Shown piece after piece: positions 11,901 to 22,849 of a stretch of 64,000 nucleotides of DNA. The position numbers were made by a program, and so were the translations under genes. How positions within the stretch are numbered: the first letter of the stretch is position 1; each line of letters begins with the position of its first letter. Origin of the DNA: Dermatemys mawii (taxonomy: Eukaryota; Chordata; Testudines; Dermatemydidae); the NCBI GenBank assembly GCA_007922305.1, contig ML677326.1, positions 59,166,870 through 59,230,869 on the forward strand. The letters are read 5' to 3'. Below the pieces are notes generated by a model. The model saw nothing but the letters and a program-made list of their open reading frames with translations. It had not been told where the DNA came from and ran no database searches.

Positions 11901-12149
11901 CCTGTGAGTCTCATAATTATGTTTCAGGTGGTCTGCTAGGAAGGCTAACAGGTCTCAACAACTGAATTCCCAGCTGCATTACAACTATCTCCTGTGACAG
12001 CTCAGTTTCCAGAAAATAAATGGTAAGCTTTGCAATAACAGCTCATGAGATAGAAGGAAATATGTCTTGTGCTTAAGGCACAGGAGTGGGACTTGGAAGA
12101 TATGGGTTGAGTTCTGCCCCAGATTTTTGTGCCACAATGGACAACTCAT
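8948..12149. other. Intergenic, nothing recognised
   Basis: Long AT-rich stretch without a plausible exon. Between about 10380 and 10950 it is especially A/T-rich with many AATAA-like words and could be an old 3' UTR or a conserved non-coding block, which I cannot decide from one sequence. A short inverted phrase TTGACTTCAATGG near 9725 belongs to a very common old amniote repeat. Confidence 0.35.
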
Positions 12150-12453
12150 TTAGGGCCACATCTACAGAGAGATTCAGATATGTATTCCACTTTTAGGCAC
12201 CACTGTGAGCCGCAAAATCCCTGCTTGGCTGCCATCTAACTCTGGAGGGACCTAAACTCTCACAGGCCTAACTTTTGCCCTTAAAAAGTCTCTTAGGTAC
12301 CTAAATTTCTGCCTGTGGGCATGCATGCTGCTGCCTCAAGTATCCTGATGCCTATCTATCCCCCATCTAAGCCTCATTGCAATTTTCAAATTAGGGAAGA
12401 CAGGTGCTTATCCTTTTAGCTTGCCTGCAGGGCCTGATCTGGTGATTTACTTC
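12150..12453. repeat. Left part of an old dispersed repeat split by later insertions
   Basis: The words CACTTTTAGGCACC, CCTAAATTTCTGCC and AAAATCCCTGCTTGGCTG resemble a repeat whose other part seems to resume at about 14130-14590 (CACCTAAAAGTTAGG, TGGCTTTTATGGATCCC). The sequence between is filled by a hAT element, a CR1 copy, a foldback repeat and a SINE-like repeat. The family is not named; the split-repeat reading is an inference. Confidence 0.35.
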
Positions 12454-12461
12454 TCTTAGAG

Positions 12462-12740
12462 CAACAGTTCTCAAACTTCTGAGAACTGCGACCCCTTTTT
12501 CATTTGGCGGCTGCCGCAGCAGACCCTTGTATGTCTGCCAAAAAGCCGCCAAATGAATTACTTCTGCATTCAGCGGACATGCCAAGCGCTCCTGAAATAG
12601 CTCGGCATGTCCACTGAAAAGCCGCTGACTGCGGAAGTAATTCATTCAGCGGCTTTTAAGCAGTGCCAGGAGCTCGCGACTCACCCCAGGAGCACTCGGT
12701 GACCCCCAGATGGATTGTGACCGCTGGTTTGAGAAACCTG
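12462..12740. mobile_element. hAT-type MITE with perfect 8-bp target duplication
   Basis: The 279-bp element begins CAACAGTTCTCAAAC and ends with the inverse of CAGGTTTCTCAAAC. It is flanked on both sides by TCTTAGAG (12454-12461 and 12741-12748). The interior is GC-richer and has inverted segments around GCGGCTTTT and GGCATGTCC, so it can fold back. There is no transposase; a frame across 12391-12645 is an artefact of the element. Confidence 0.85.
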
Positions 12741-12796
12741 TCTTAGAGCATACCTAAGGGCTGGTCTACACTGGAAACTTACACTGGCATAGCTAT

Positions 12797-13195
12797 TTGT
12801 TCCCATGATACAAGAACTAGGGGCCACCAAATGAAATTAATGGGTAGCAGGTTTAAAACAAATAAAAGAAAGTTCTTCACACAGCACACAGTCAACCTGT
12901 GGAACTCCTTGCCTGAGGAGGTTGTGAAGGCTAGGGCTATAACAGGATTTAAAAGAGATCTGGATAAATTCATGGCGGTTAAGTCCATTATCGGCTATTA
13001 GCTAAGATGAATGCAGAATGGTGTTCCTAGCCTCTATTTGTCAGTGGGTGGTGATGGTGGCAGGAGAGAGATCACTTGATCATTACCTGTTAGGTTCACT
13101 CACTCTGGGGCACCTGGTATTGGTCACTGTCAGCATACAGGATATTGGGCTGGATGGACCTTTGGTCTGACCTAGTACGGCCATTCTTATGTTCA
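12797..13195 (+). mobile_element. CR1 LINE, 5'-truncated 3' end
   Basis: Starts with TTGTTCCCATGATACAAGAAC, passes through the last ORF2 codons (CTGTGGAACTCCTTGCCTGAGG encodes the conserved LWNSL region) and the 3' UTR (GGCTGGATGGACCTTTGGTC), and ends with CATTCTTATGTTC, the CR1 terminus. A longer relative lies at 28621-29341. The insertion appears to interrupt a MITE whose left end (GGGCTGGTCTACACTGG) is at 12757-12795. Confidence 0.85.
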
Positions 13196-13199
13196 TTTC

Positions 13200-13812
13200 T
13201 CAATTTGTTGATCCTGACCCCAAAGGGAGTTGTAGGGGGGTTACAAGGTTATTTTAGGGGGTCACAGTATTTCCACCCTTACTTCTGTGCTGCCTTCAGA
13301 GCTAGGTTGCTGGAGAGTGGCAGCTTATGGCTGGGTGCCCAGCTCTGAAGGAAGTGTCCCGCCAGCAGCAGCGCAGAAGTAAGGATGGCAATCCATACCA
13401 GGCCACCCTTACTTCTCTGCTGCGGCCTTCAGACCTGGGCAACTAGAAAGTGGCGGCTACTGACTGAGGGCCCAGCTCTGCAGGCAGCAGGGCAGAAGTA
13501 AGGGTGACAATACGAGGCAATGGCTCTGCCTTCAGAACTGGGCTCTTGGCCAGCAGCTGCCACTCTGCAGCTGCCCAGCTCCGAAGGGAGGACTGACACC
13601 AGCAGCAGCACAGAAGTTAAGCATAGCAGCACCGCAACCCCCTTACAATAACCTTGTGACCCTTCCACAACTCCTTTTTGGGTCAGGAGCCCTATAATTA
13701 CAACACTGTGGAATTTCAGATGTAAATAGCTGAAATCATGACATTTATGATTTTTAAAATCCTATGATTTGGAAATTGACCAAAATGGACCATGAATTTG
13801 GTAGAGTCCTAA
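13200..13812. mobile_element. Foldback repeat with long inverted arms
   Basis: The segment 13211-13260 (GATCCTGACCCCAAAGGGAG, then TTGTAGGGG) is the inverse, with mismatches, of about 13640-13695 (ACAACTCCTTTTTGGGTCAGGA). Between them are GC-rich partly repeated blocks (CAGCAGCGCAGAAGTAAGG occurs several times). The right tail, to 13812, contains ATTTCAGATGTAAATAGCTG and GACCATGAATTTGGTAGAG, phrases I associate with a common turtle hAT family. No target duplication could be fixed. Confidence 0.5.
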
Positions 13813-13875
13813 TGCTAGCCTAACTCTGTCCAAGGGTTGGGGGAGGAGGCAACAGGAGTGGCTTCCCTTAAAACT

Positions 13876-14006
13876 GTTAGTCCAGTGGTTAGGGCTCTCA
13901 CCAAGGGTGTGGGAAACCTTGGTTCAGTTGCCGCTTCTGCCCAATGAGGAAAAGGGATTTGAACAAGGATCTCTCAGGAGAGTGCCCTAACCACTAAACT
14001 ATGGGA
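13876..14006. repeat. SINE-like foldback repeat with tRNA-like box sequences
   Basis: TAGTCCAGTGGTTAGGGC at the left is inverted at the right as GCCCTAACCACTAAACTA. The left part contains TGGTTAGGGCTCTC and GGTTCAGTTGCC, which look like diverged pol III A and B boxes of a tRNA-derived SINE. I recall repeats of this form from turtles. No functional tRNA can be folded from it. Confidence 0.5.
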
Positions 14007-14589
14007 TATTCTGATGTGGGTCTCTCTTGTTAAAGCCTGTCCATTGAAGTTAAATATTAACTGGGCCACAGAGAGAGAGAGAGTGTGTGTGCAGCATTCT
14101 GCAGATCAGTAGTTACAGTATTCACCACCTCATCAGGCACAGGTGAGAATTGAAAGTGGGGTCTTCCACATCGTGGTTGAGTCACTGGCTTGTGTAGAGG
14201 CAGGCAGGTGCCTAAGCTTGGGTGTTGCAAGAACTGGCTGTTTCAAGGCCTATCTTGCCTGATTCCAGGAAGGAGGTTTCCAGCTGTGGATCACTAGCTA
14301 GATTCCTCCCTGTAGCTGGACTTAGGTGCTGAACACTGTCAGGGGTTGGGCTTAGGATACACCCCTTCTTGTCAGCGCCTCCCATTGGTCAGATTAGGCG
14401 ACCCCTACCCGGCATGCTGGCTTTTATGGATCCCACTCTAAAGCAACTATTTCTCCCCCTTCCTCATATAGGGAGCCTATGTGCCTCACTGCAACTTGTA
14501 TAACCCAATGATTTTCAAGACACCTAAAAGTTAGGTTTTGCAGCATGCCTCATTATATCACTTAAGTCTCTCTGTGGATCCAGGCCTCA

Positions 14590-14750
14590 ATTCTCTATCT
14601 GTAAAATGGGAATAATAATACTTGCTTTGTCTCTCTTGTCTGTTTAGACTGTAAGCTCTTTGGGGTTGAAACTGTCTCTTACTATAGGTATGTCCAGCTA
14701 CAATGTGGTCCTGATTGTTGGGGTTTCTGCATGACACTGTAAATAAATAA
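14590..14750 (+). repeat. MIR-like SINE 3' part and associated tail
   Basis: TATCTGTAAAATGGGAATAATAATACTTGC is the core-to-3' region of MIR/CORE-SINEs. It is followed by ACTGTAAGCTCTTTGGGG and a GTCCTGATTGTTGGGG tail common in reptile copies. Old and truncated. Confidence 0.6.
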
Positions 14751-16261
14751 ATATGCTAAATTAAAATGTTAGTAAATACACAAATATATTTCCAGCTTAA
14801 AACTGGAAAGGAAGTGGAACTCAAAGGTAAAGCCCACTTAGGATATAAGGCCTGATTTTTTTTCAGAAACACTGAGCACCCACAGCACTAGCTGAAATCA
14901 GTAAGAGCTACAGATGCTAAACCTCTCTCTCCCCTCCCAAAATCAAGCCTTGTAGACTTCTAAACATCTTGACAGAACAGGATTATAACAGTCTTTAGCT
15001 AAATGTCTATACAATTGGTTATGAATTAATTAGTACCCTTTTTTGCTATGTCACTGACTTTTTGTTACTCGAAATCAGCTCCCTGAATGAAAGCAGATAT
15101 CTTTGAAAATAGCTTTTAGTCTGGCAAATCGATATACTGTATGGGGAAGAAGGGGAAAAAAAAAAACAAAGTGCATATTTATCACCCAGACTCTGCAATC
15201 TGAAGCTACATGTATTATATTCTGTTTTGGGGGCACATTAGAGAAAATGTAGATAGTCATTGCACAGACCATCTCTAGTCTATAGATGCAGGATTGGGGG
15301 GAAGGGGCGTTGAGTCCACTATCTTAATCAGAACTGAAGCAAGTCATTCAGGAGTGATTCAACAAGCCCCCTGCTTCTAAATTCCACTATCCCTCTATAT
15401 CATTCAGTTCACTTAGCTCATGCCTGCCTGCTGAAGGAGCTGATCTGATTGCTTAGCTGGTTATGTTTATGCTGATACTGATGAGGGATCTTGTCTGGAC
15501 TGTCTCTTGTTGAAATGAGCAGGCAGGTGGGCCTCAGTGCTCAATACTGAAGCACCAGTTAGGCAGATCTATCTTTAAACAGCTTTATACACTTTAATAT
15601 GAGCATGTTTTTAAACCTGCACCCTAGTTACTGCCTCAATACAATGTTGGAGTAAATCTGGGGTTATACTGATGATATTTTAATCATTCCTTAGGCTTGC
15701 AGTTTTCCAACTTCCTGTGCTTTTTTTATGTATTATCTACACAGACCATTGTGTTTATAGACCAGTGCAGCCAGTTGCTACTGAGTGGTGGTGGTAGCAG
15801 GGAAATAAAGATGTCCCTAGATAGATAGTTCTGGGAGTGGTGTGTGTTTGCTTTATGCAAGATAGAAATTATATTCAGGACATTGTCAGAAGCTCTGCTT
15901 TGGTCTTTGTTTTACACAGTCAAATGTTTACTTAGCAAATTGAAACCTCTTAGCTCCTCCTAGTATAGATTCTCTAATTATTTATTAATGTGCTAGACCC
16001 AGGCATGTCAGCATAATTATCTTGACTGTAACAAAAAGTTTAAAAGATGCAAAACTATTGACTGCATGTTTTATTCATTCTTAAATTTCATGCTTCCCCA
16101 AAAGGGAGTCTTGGTATTCTTTTGATGCCTACCTTACTATATTTACATATGCTACCTGTATGCCTCTGGAGTCACTGGAATGCATCTGAATATGCACATA
16201 CTTTAATGCATGTTCTGTAATCTGCTATACAGCATTAATGTTTTGCACTTACACAGTCTTT
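14751..16261. other. Intergenic, nothing recognised
   Basis: AT-rich sequence with no exon or repeat I can name. It lies 3' of APELA and may hold distal regulatory DNA. A TTTATT at 16070-16075, a little further on, would be AATAAA on the minus strand and is a possible APELA poly(A) signal about 1.1 kb past the stop. Confidence 0.35.
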
Positions 16262-16440
16262 CATCCAAGGATCTCAAAGCCCCTTGCTGACCTTAATTAA
16301 GCTTCACAATCCCCTTTGAAGGAGGTAAGTGGTATCTCCATTTTACTGATGGGGGAACATAGGGCAAAGAGTAAAAGATCAAGTGACTTGCCCCCCTTAC
16401 ATAGCAAATAGTTACAGCTCTAACCGAGTACTCTGGTGCC
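16262..16440 (-). repeat. MIR-like/CORE-SINE, reverse orientation
   Basis: GTATCTCCATTTTACTGATG, GGGGAACATAGGGCAAAGAG and GTGACTTGCCCC are the reverse form of the well-known MIR-type sequence. The left shoulder (TTTCATCCAAGGATCTCAAAGCC) is the companion tail often seen with such SINEs. Confidence 0.6.
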
Positions 16441-16569
16441 TAGTCTAAAGTTCTTATCACTGGCCAGTGCTTCCTTCCTTTTTAAACATTTGGGGTTAGT
16501 TTTTCATACAAAGAGAAAAGTATTCAGAACTACAGTAGTAGAGGGGGAAGTGTTTCTAGCTCAGCAACA

Positions 16570-16637
16570 GCGACAGAGTCTTGTAGCACCTTATAGATAT
16601 CTGTTGGTCTGTAAGGTGCTACAAGACTCTCTGTCGC
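16570..16637. repeat. 24/26-base inverted repeat from a SINE-like head
   Basis: 16570-16593 and 16612-16637 are inverse copies (GCGACAGAGTCTTGTAGCAC, then CTTA, against the same plus one AG) around an 18-base loop. The arm sequence resembles the start of a common turtle repeat also seen at 47941-48065. Two heads inserted in opposite orientation, or a foldback, would give this structure. Confidence 0.7.
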
Positions 16638-17185
16638 TTTTGCAGATCCAGACTAACAGGGCTACCCCTCTGATACTAGCCCAGCAACGTTGCCGGTAAA
16701 ACACATTCAAGAATTTTCAGCCTGTGTAAGGAGAGGAGGGAGTTAGAATTTGCCTAGGGGAAAAATATAAGGGAACGCTAATGTAGGACAACACCTTATC
16801 GTTATCCAGAGGAGCTAGTGTATTTTGCAGAATCTGCCATACTAAAAACACTGTAATCAAGTCCAATAATCCTAGCCCATCTGGGATCCTGCCATGGAGT
16901 TGAAATAAAGCATACTTTTCCCCCTACTGCTTTTCCCAAGCCCTGCTTTCAGAACAAAGCGCAAGGACCAAACGAAATCATGTTTGTGGTTTGGTTAGTA
17001 AAATGCAACTCACACTGTTTTGAAGTGTAAGCAGAATTTGGAAATGTGCTTATTCTGGCCAGTCTGTTCAGCAGCGTTTCCAAATAAATGTACAGGGAAG
17101 CTTTGATAATTACACCCTCTTTGGCGCCTGGTTTTCTGCCCGAGCTCTCCTAACGTTAGCAAAGCCAGGTTGGGTTTCAGATACC

Positions 17186-18985
17186 TCAGGGGAAGGGCAC
17201 TCTGGAGTGGAGAGGCATACATCTCCTGTGGGAGCAGCTGTGTCTGTGCAGCTTTCTGCGCAGGGCCAGGGGAGCTGAAAGGCAGAAGCGGGAATTGAAA
17301 CCACAGGGCTTGAATGGAAAACTTTTCAACAATCGCACGGTTACACGGAGCACGCGGCATGCAAAGGAACCCGCTGGCCAGGCCTCGCCGCAGGCACCGA
17401 TGTCCTACATCGACCCAGTAGTTTTTGCCTCCCCTCCCCACCCGCTTCTGAATTTCTCAGCATTTCTGGCCAGGTCTATTGGATATTAAGGAGCAAAGCG
17501 AACGGCAAGAAAGACAAACATCTTTGTACCGAACGATACCGCTTCTCCCATCCTACTCGCCCGAGTTGTTCTCTCAGCCTCCCTCCTCCCATTTTTGGGG
17601 TTAAAAAACAGCCCTGAAAATTCTGGATTTCTCCCCATTTCAGAAATAGCGCCTCCCCCATGTGCCATAAACTTGTTGACAGATCATATTCAAACATGGC
17701 AGTGCCCGTTCCTGGAGCACAAAGTATAGAGAGCACTCCAAGCATTTTTGCCTTTCTGAATCGGGGCCTTCGTGCTCTCTCCCTTCCTTATATCCTTTGT
17801 ATAGCAAGCCCCTTTTCTATGTGTTTTAATGTCAAGTTAGGGCGCAATCTGGCTCGACAGCGGGCGAGCAGTAGTCACTTTGCGTTGACTTCTGCCCCGA
17901 CAGCCATAGGGTCACATTTGAGGTGTGTCCCCCACCCTCCACCGATAAAACTTTCCCTTAATCAAAAAATGCAACCAGCAGTGGGGCGCGTTGGTACCTT
18001 CTTTGCTCCTGCTGATAACTTTCTTTTGCTTCAGTCAGGAAATAGAGTGAAAGGAGTTTATTTTGGTGCAGTTATCACAATTGCTTAACTTAAAGGCTAC
18101 CATTATACTGCTTGGAATTTTGCTTCCATATTTTGTTCATTCAAAAACGCCGGTTACATTTTCTTTAATGGGTGTGTGGAAGTTTTGACTGGCTGGTTGG
18201 TTGAGATCCGTCTAACAATAATTGTGCAGCAAACTGCTTTTTCACTACCGTTTTTTATAATAAATATGATCACAGCCGTCATAGGAAACACTACCGTTGC
18301 GATCAACATAGATGCCAGATTTGAATTGTAGGCTATGGTAAGTAATAAACAAAATTGCATCGTAGCAAGTGTAGAACTCTTTCCCTCCTCCTCCCTCAAT
18401 CCAATACTCGCAAAGATGTTGCTACAACCTTTTAAAGACATGTATTGCTCCGTAAGCGTCCCAATTCACCCGTATCTCCCCCGTGATTATAGCTGTTGAC
18501 GTGTCTTAACAGCTTCATTTTGTTTCATCGTGATTTTTATCAGGGCGTAAACTCAGCCTTGTCAAGTCAATCATCACAGCTAAGTACATACCAAGGCACG
18601 TTTGATGTAGCTGATATAACATTCGTCTGATCGTCTTTTCTCATGAGCAGCATGGAAAAGCAACATCTTTGGATCTGGTTTACACCTTAATGCTTTAGAC
18701 CTTTTAGTAGTTACGTGTATATCTTTATCACTATTAATGTCTATAGACCCAAAGCGTTAAAAAAATGTAAAATAAATAGCAATGGAAGTACAATAACTTA
18801 AGAATTCATAAGTCTTTGGAACAAAGTCATAGCAATAAACTTAAACTGTATCATCGGTGCTCATCTAAAATATACATATTAACATGTAATGTGAAGACAC
18901 AATTCCTACCTGGCCTCTGTCCATTGATAAGGAGTAGACTCAGCAAGAGAAAAAATAAGACATAAAGGAGCTGTTGGAATCTCAT
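17186..18985 (-). CDS. APELA: APELA (ELABELA/Toddler) apelin-receptor ligand, two coding exons
   Basis: Exon 1 runs 18985-18910 (76 coding bases), exon 2 runs 17274-17186 (89 bases); together 55 codons, exactly the 54 residues plus stop of known APELA. Exon 1 gives MRFQQ, a hydrophobic core and NGQRP, ending in CCAG with a GTAGGA donor in phase 1. Exon 2 begins after CTTTCAG and completes the split codon. The C-terminus CMPLHSRVPFP is the invariant receptor-binding end of the hormone. Signal cleavage is expected before Q23. C39 and C44 can form the conserved disulfide, and RR pairs at 31-32 and 42-43 are the usual processing sites. The family acts as a secreted ligand of APLNR in gastrulation and in heart and vessel development. 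Residues 26-30 read APLAL instead of the VNLTM I recall from mammals. The other two frames across exon 2 are open by chance. Non-coding 5' or 3' exons were not located. Confidence 0.93.
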
Positions 18986-20504
18986 TTTGCTGTCTCGCAA
19001 AATAGGTGAAATATTTATAATACTTGCAGCAAATAAAAAAAAAATCCTTGAAATGCCTCTGCAGTATCTGTGTCTCTGCTCACATTCTAATGACAAGCTC
19101 CAGAGTGAACTGCCAGCTGCATTTTCCAGCAAGGTTAATGATCACATAAGACAAGGTTATTGAGTGGTTCTGCACTGTGGTCAGTGCCTCCCTCTTTCCT
19201 CTCACCCTTTCCCTTCCCTTTTTTAGTCACTCCCCCTTATTTTCCATAAGCAAACAATGAAGGAATGAGAAGTCCATGTAAACAGTAGCTTCTGTCAATA
19301 TATATGCGGTAGGGAGCCCTGTGAACAATGGAGCAACTTCACATGAAATTCAACCCAGTCAGGGAGAAATATGTAAAACAAGGGATGATGTGCCCTCCCT
19401 CCATTAGCAACTGTTTAAACTCTGCATTGCCCATGTTGGTCCCACATGCAGAAAGCCATGGAAATGACAGGAAGTCCCCCCACTCCCTTTGTCCCTTCTG
19501 AAATAATTCTGAAGCACAAACTTAAGCTCCCACAAAGCGTTGTGGTCCTTGTTGCTGCCCAAATGCTTTATCTCTTCTAAACTAGCTGCAAAGTAGTGTC
19601 TATTCAAAGTGAAACTGTAAACTGTTAAACCTAATGTGTGGCTTTTGTAACATCAAGTGTTCCTAGAAGCTCAGAATATCCTGGAATGAATATATAAGAC
19701 TTTTGACACTTCTTTTGGTAAAATGAAAAGGTAAAAGTATGGCTTTGTTAAATGATATTATTAACTGTGCTGCAACAATTAGAATATGGGGAAGAGCTTA
19801 AAAAGGATTTAAGATTTATAAAATCCATCTAGATATTCATTACATTCTTTACTCAACTAAGATGATAAATTACCTGTAACAAAACTGTGCTGAGACAATG
19901 TGATATACAATAAAAACACAGTTATATAGACCGCTAGAGAAAAGATACAGTCCTAAGGGTTTCGCAGGTTTAGTTCTTATTGAGACGCATAGTACCTTTG
20001 AAATATTGATGTGAGTTAAAATTTGATTTAGAGTAATTCTTATTATTTATTCTCAACCTGCTGATTTCCTGGAGTGGAATACAGACTCGTACCATAGAAA
20101 ATGGAAATTTGACCCTTAGAGAAAATATCCTGCAGAATTTATAACCCATCCTATTAAATTTAATAGAGAATTAAATCCTTGTTAAATAATTCTCAAGGAT
20201 TCTTTAAAAACTGTATTCAATTTTCCCCCATTAAATTCTATAGATAGAACTTTTCCCTAAGAGAAAAGGACATTGTTATAGGACTAGTGATCTGATATGA
20301 ATAAGGGATGTGTTTGTAAACAACATCAAATAATAAAAATGTAACTTGAAGCTTGATTCAAATAATTATTTGAAGGTTGAAACTTATTGAGGAAGTTGCT
20401 AGACCGACAGCACTAGAAAATGAAGTCCTCTGTTGATGGATAGAATCATAGAGCTGGTGTAGTACAGACGTTAACTTCCCCAGATTGCTCTTTAAAAGTT
20501 AGGG
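18986..20504. promoter_or_regulatory. 5' flank of APELA, promoter not resolved
   Basis: This should contain the APELA promoter on the minus strand. There is no CpG island. A TATA-like CATATATATTG is read on the minus strand around 19294-19308, which would place a start near 19265 and give a 5' UTR of about 280 bases. A second TATAAATA lies only some 30 bases before the ATG and is less likely. Beyond about 19600 I see only AT-rich sequence. Confidence 0.3.
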
Positions 20505-20756
20505 TATATCTAGGCTATGGAAATGATGCCCATGTGGCAGTGCAATATAGACTCAGCCTACGCTGCCAAAAGGAGTTTTTCTGCTGAAGTCAGAACACCA
20601 CCTTCCCCAGTGACAGTAGCTACGTTGATGGAATCCTTCTGTTGAAACGGCTGCATTGATTCTGGGGGTTAAGTCAGCATTGGTTAGTGGTGTGTTTTTT
20701 CCCTTCACACCCTGACCAATATATCTGTCTTTCATGTATACACCAGGCCTTAGAAG
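20505..20756. mobile_element. Old MITE with degenerate inverted ends
   Basis: The left end TTAGGGTATATCTAGGCTATGG and the right end, read inverted, TAAGGCCTGGTGTATACATG are related to the ends of turtle MITEs with a GGGTATGTCTACAC-type terminus. No open transposase frame. A MIR-like fragment follows immediately. Confidence 0.45.
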
Positions 20757-20825
20757 GTTTTGATTTCTAATCCTGGTTCTGCCACTGATTTGCTGTGTGA
20801 TCTTGGGCAAATCAGTTTCCCACTC
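20757..20825 (+). repeat. MIR-like SINE fragment
   Basis: TTCTAATCCTGGTTCTGCCACTGATTTGCTGTGTGATCTTGGGCAAATCAGTTTC is a clear, diverged MIR core sequence, here described by its key words CTGCCACT, GCTGTGTGA and TTGGGCAA. Confidence 0.65.
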
Positions 20826-21794
20826 AGCTCTGTCTTTTAAATCTCAGTCCAGTACTCTATCCACAGGACCAACTTTTTGGTTGTGTGTATAATTTGCTCA
20901 CTGGGAATTAGAACATTGTGTCCGACTCCTTTTCATATAGTCTTCTAAAGGATAAAGACTTTCAATCACCACTGATCTGCATTTGATTCAAACCAATAAC
21001 TTAGAGGTGAAAAGCACTTAAATTCCAGGGTGATAGGTACTTTGTAAATACTTAAAAAGATAGAAAGACCATCACCAATTTCCCCAGGCTATGCAATCCT
21101 TTCATGCTATAGAACCTACAAATATTCTGAGCAGAAGTACTTAGAGATACAACTGAAATATTTGGGGCATAAAAATAATATACAGCATTCTAGGCTCAAT
21201 ATTTTTACCTTTTCTGACTACATTGTTTATTCAGCATACTATCTAAAATTATACAAAAATTAATTTACATGTCTGGTCCCCACCACTGTAATGTGGCTAT
21301 CATAGCTCTCCTAGAAATTTGTCATAAATTAGAGAGTTCCTTGACACGCTCCTGCTGTAGAAATTGCTGGCAAACCGATAGTTTGAGTTTTGATGTACAA
21401 TTCTTTTGAAATTTTGATTTATAATCTACCCTTAATTTTCTTGTCATATCCAGTGCTTGAACAGATGCAAACAAATAAAAACATGATGGTGTACTTCTTC
21501 TCTCCATCTTTTTTTTTCAATTGGCCCAAAAGAAATGGGAAGGCAATTAAAGGTGCATTAGAGATCTGGACAAGAGTAGGATATGTTGCTGGCAGATGAT
21601 CAGTGCTGTAGGGATGGATCCCTGAATCAATGGATTTCTACCCTCAACCTCTTTAGTTGTTGAGAAACAACAGCAGCAAAAGGAGCAGAGGTTGACATTC
21701 ATTACCTGTGTTGCTGCTGCTACTCCAGCCCAGGGTTCTCTCGTGAAAAATGGGTGATGTGCTCACAGTCAATCAGGAAGTAAAGGTGCACTTA
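20826..21794. other. Intergenic, nothing recognised
   Basis: AT-rich sequence with no recognised gene or repeat. Confidence 0.35.
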
Positions 21795-21990
21795 GAGTTA
21801 GGGCTTGTCTACATTGACAGTTAACAGCACTGCAACTTTTCTGACTGATATGAACCTCCCTCTCCCAAAGCAACAAGTTGCAGCACTGTAAAGCACCAAT
21901 GTAAACAGCGCCCCTGCGCTGGGAGCCATGCTCCTCGTTGAGGAGGTTGAGGCTCTCCCAGCACAACGCTGTGGCCACACAAAGCACATT
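21795..21990. mobile_element. MITE fragment with a GGGCTTGTCTACA end
   Basis: Starts TTAGGGCTTGTCTACATTGACAG and contains TTGCAGCACTGTAAAG and GTAAACAGCGCCCC, typical internal words of a turtle MITE. The right terminus is not clear, so the copy may be truncated. Frames across it are not coding. Confidence 0.5.
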
Positions 21991-22680
21991 AAAACCTTAG
22001 AATAGTGGAGACTAAAATAGGTAATTTTGTATTTATTTTAAAGAAAAGAGCCAGGCCTGTCTTACTTCCTTTCTCTGATCTTCCTTAATATCAATATTAT
22101 TATAGACAGTGCAGATAGCAATGACTAAAGTTAAGGTTGCCTGACTTTTTCAAATATAAAACCCTGTTTTCTGTTGTTTAAAGCTTTCCTAAACTTAAAC
22201 CATTCTGGCAGAAATTTTTCTATGTTTGTCTGTCTGCCTAAGACTGATTATTTTTCCCCTCTCAAAATGCTTAATCTGAAATGGTTGTCATTTCTGAGAG
22301 CAAGATTAGAGGAAAATACATTAATGTATCTATATTTTAAAAAAATTACAAGCATTTCATTGAGAAGCTCTGGCAAGTCATACTTTGGAGCAAGGGCTTA
22401 AAATTTGGCCGTGGGGGGAGGATCACCCTACTGTTAGATAGATGCCTCCTTTGTAAAGAGTTTTTGAAATTTACTGATGAAAAGTGCTATATGAGAGCTA
22501 GATATCATCATTATTTATTATTTTTACCATCTTCATGAGCATACACCCAAATTTGGCCAAGTTATCAGCCTCTGAAGAAATCTCAGTTCACCTATGCAGT
22601 AGAGACTTAGTGTTCAGTGGCTACGTTCTCTGAATCTTTTTACTGCACTGTGATGACCAGACTGAACATGAACCATCCCT
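21991..22680. other. Intergenic, nothing recognised
   Basis: No gene or clear repeat seen. A TATTATTTAT-rich piece near 22505 is low complexity. Confidence 0.3.
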
Positions 22681-22849
22681 ACTGTGCCAGGGGGGTGTTG
22701 GAACTAGAGCAAGAAGACTGTTTTCTGTTTTCACTGCTCCCCCTGCTGGCACCCAGATAATGCTGAAAAGAAGTGTGAGGCAGTCTGACATGAATGCAGA
22801 GATACGACGAGTGGTGCCGTACATAGGTGGGATGGTGGGGAACTCGGAG

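Noticed and set aside
13880..13950. Possible tRNA gene (A- and B-box-like words)
   Set aside because: No cloverleaf can be formed and the sequence is a foldback repeat; treated as SINE-like.
17010..17441. A 143-codon minus-strand frame across APELA exon 2
   Set aside because: It reads the APELA exon in the wrong frame, has no domain, and the short correct frame with matching splice sites explains the locus.
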